A stretch of DNA of 5,706 nt from an uncultured delta proteobacterium (lineage in GTDB: Bacteria > Myxococcota_A > Polyangia > Polyangiales > Ga0077539). Position numbers and translations under genes: made by a program. Positions 5,431 through 5,706 of the stretch are shown here, in pieces. The notes beneath the pieces are model-generated. The model was not told the DNA's origin. It saw only the letters and a list, made by a program, of their open reading frames with translations, and searched no databases. Where the stretch lies: positions 1-5,706 of the forward strand of contig CAIOSS010000403.1 of assembly GCA_903860995.1 (NCBI GenBank). The letters run 5' to 3'. Every line of letters begins with the position of its first letter. The stretch's first letter is position 1.

Positions 5431-5691
5431 ATGATGTCGTTTCGCTCGGCCATCCTCGTGCTGGTCCTGTGCGGGTGCTCCTCGCCGCAGCGGACCGTGG
5501 TCATCCCCGAACCCGGTCGCGTGCTGTGGGAGCAGTGCCACGATCCACTCGTCGCCTGGTGCCGACAGCGCAGCCACAACGACGCCACGCAGACCGCCGT
5601 CTGCGAGCAGGACCGCGCCAACGAGTACGCCGGCCTCGTCGACAACCCGGCGCGGCGCGACTACGTCGACTCGCACGGCTGCCGCAACTGA
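5431..5691 (+). CDS. Small cysteine-rich putative lipoprotein, function unknown
   Basis: I do not recognise this 86-residue protein. It begins with a short basic-hydrophobic signal (FRSAILVLVLCGC); the LCGC stretch is an acceptable lipobox with Cys16 as lipidated residue. The mature part is polar and has four more cysteines (36, 44, 58 and 84, the last near the C-terminus), a number that would suit two disulfides in the periplasm. It has several Trp and His residues (VLWEQCHDPLVAWC) but no CXXCH, so it is not a haem protein. Two ATGs stand in tandem (5431, 5434); GGAG at 5424-5427 is 3 bases from the first and 6 from the second, so the second may be the true start. The coding frame has the same GC-rich third positions as its neighbours. 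Confidence 0.72.
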   Translation: MMSFRSAILVLVLCGCSSPQRTVVIPEPGRVLWEQCHDPLVAWCRQRSHNDATQTAVCEQDRANEYAGLVDNPARRDYVDSHGCRN

Positions 5692-5706
5692 TCCCCTGAC
5701 GGCGGG

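Noticed and set aside
4543..5676. A 377-codon minus-strand open frame across the end of the cytochrome gene, rlpA and the small lipoprotein gene
   Set aside because: It runs antisense to RlpA and haem motifs and has the Arg/Gly/Pro composition of a GC-bias shadow.

Overview
The window is very GC-rich DNA with strong G/C bias at third codon positions. Gene order and protein types suggest a Myxococcota or related (former deltaproteobacterial) bacterium. The pointers are a ribosomal protein S16 operon carrying a SPOUT RNA methyltransferase beside trmD, a deltaproteobacterial-type fatty-acid desaturase, a multihaem c-type cytochrome and several putative lipoproteins. This taxonomic placement is inference from style, not proof.

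Layout: (1) Positions 2-682, plus strand, hold the C-terminal part of a membrane fatty-acid desaturase that runs off the left edge. (2) Positions 665-3016, minus strand, form a compact translation and tRNA-modification operon read right to left: rpsP (S16), khpA (KH-domain RNA-binding protein), rimM (16S processing factor), trmD (tRNA m1G37 methyltransferase) and a PF09936-type SPOUT RNA methyltransferase. Gaps are 19, 17 and 3 bases, and the last pair overlaps by 4 bases (ATGA). A good sigma-70-like promoter lies at 3087-3114, and S16 has a strong Shine-Dalgarno. The last operon gene converges on the desaturase and overlaps it by 18 bases. (3) From 3189 onward everything reads on the plus strand and looks like cell-envelope cargo: a large exported protein that joins a degenerate UshA/5'-nucleotidase-like domain to a cytochrome c554-like haem domain, a short RlpA-type lipoprotein, and a small cysteine-rich putative lipoprotein of unknown function that ends 15 bases before the right edge.

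The operon genes work together in ribosome assembly and tRNA modification. The plus-strand genes share export signals but no evident common pathway. The most interesting object is the cytochrome fusion. Its N-terminal phosphoesterase-like domain has lost most of the expected metal ligands and carries a Cys-Gly-Cys motif, while its fourth haem site is an atypical CX3CH. No tRNA, rRNA, CRISPR array, insertion sequence or convincing intrinsic terminator was seen.
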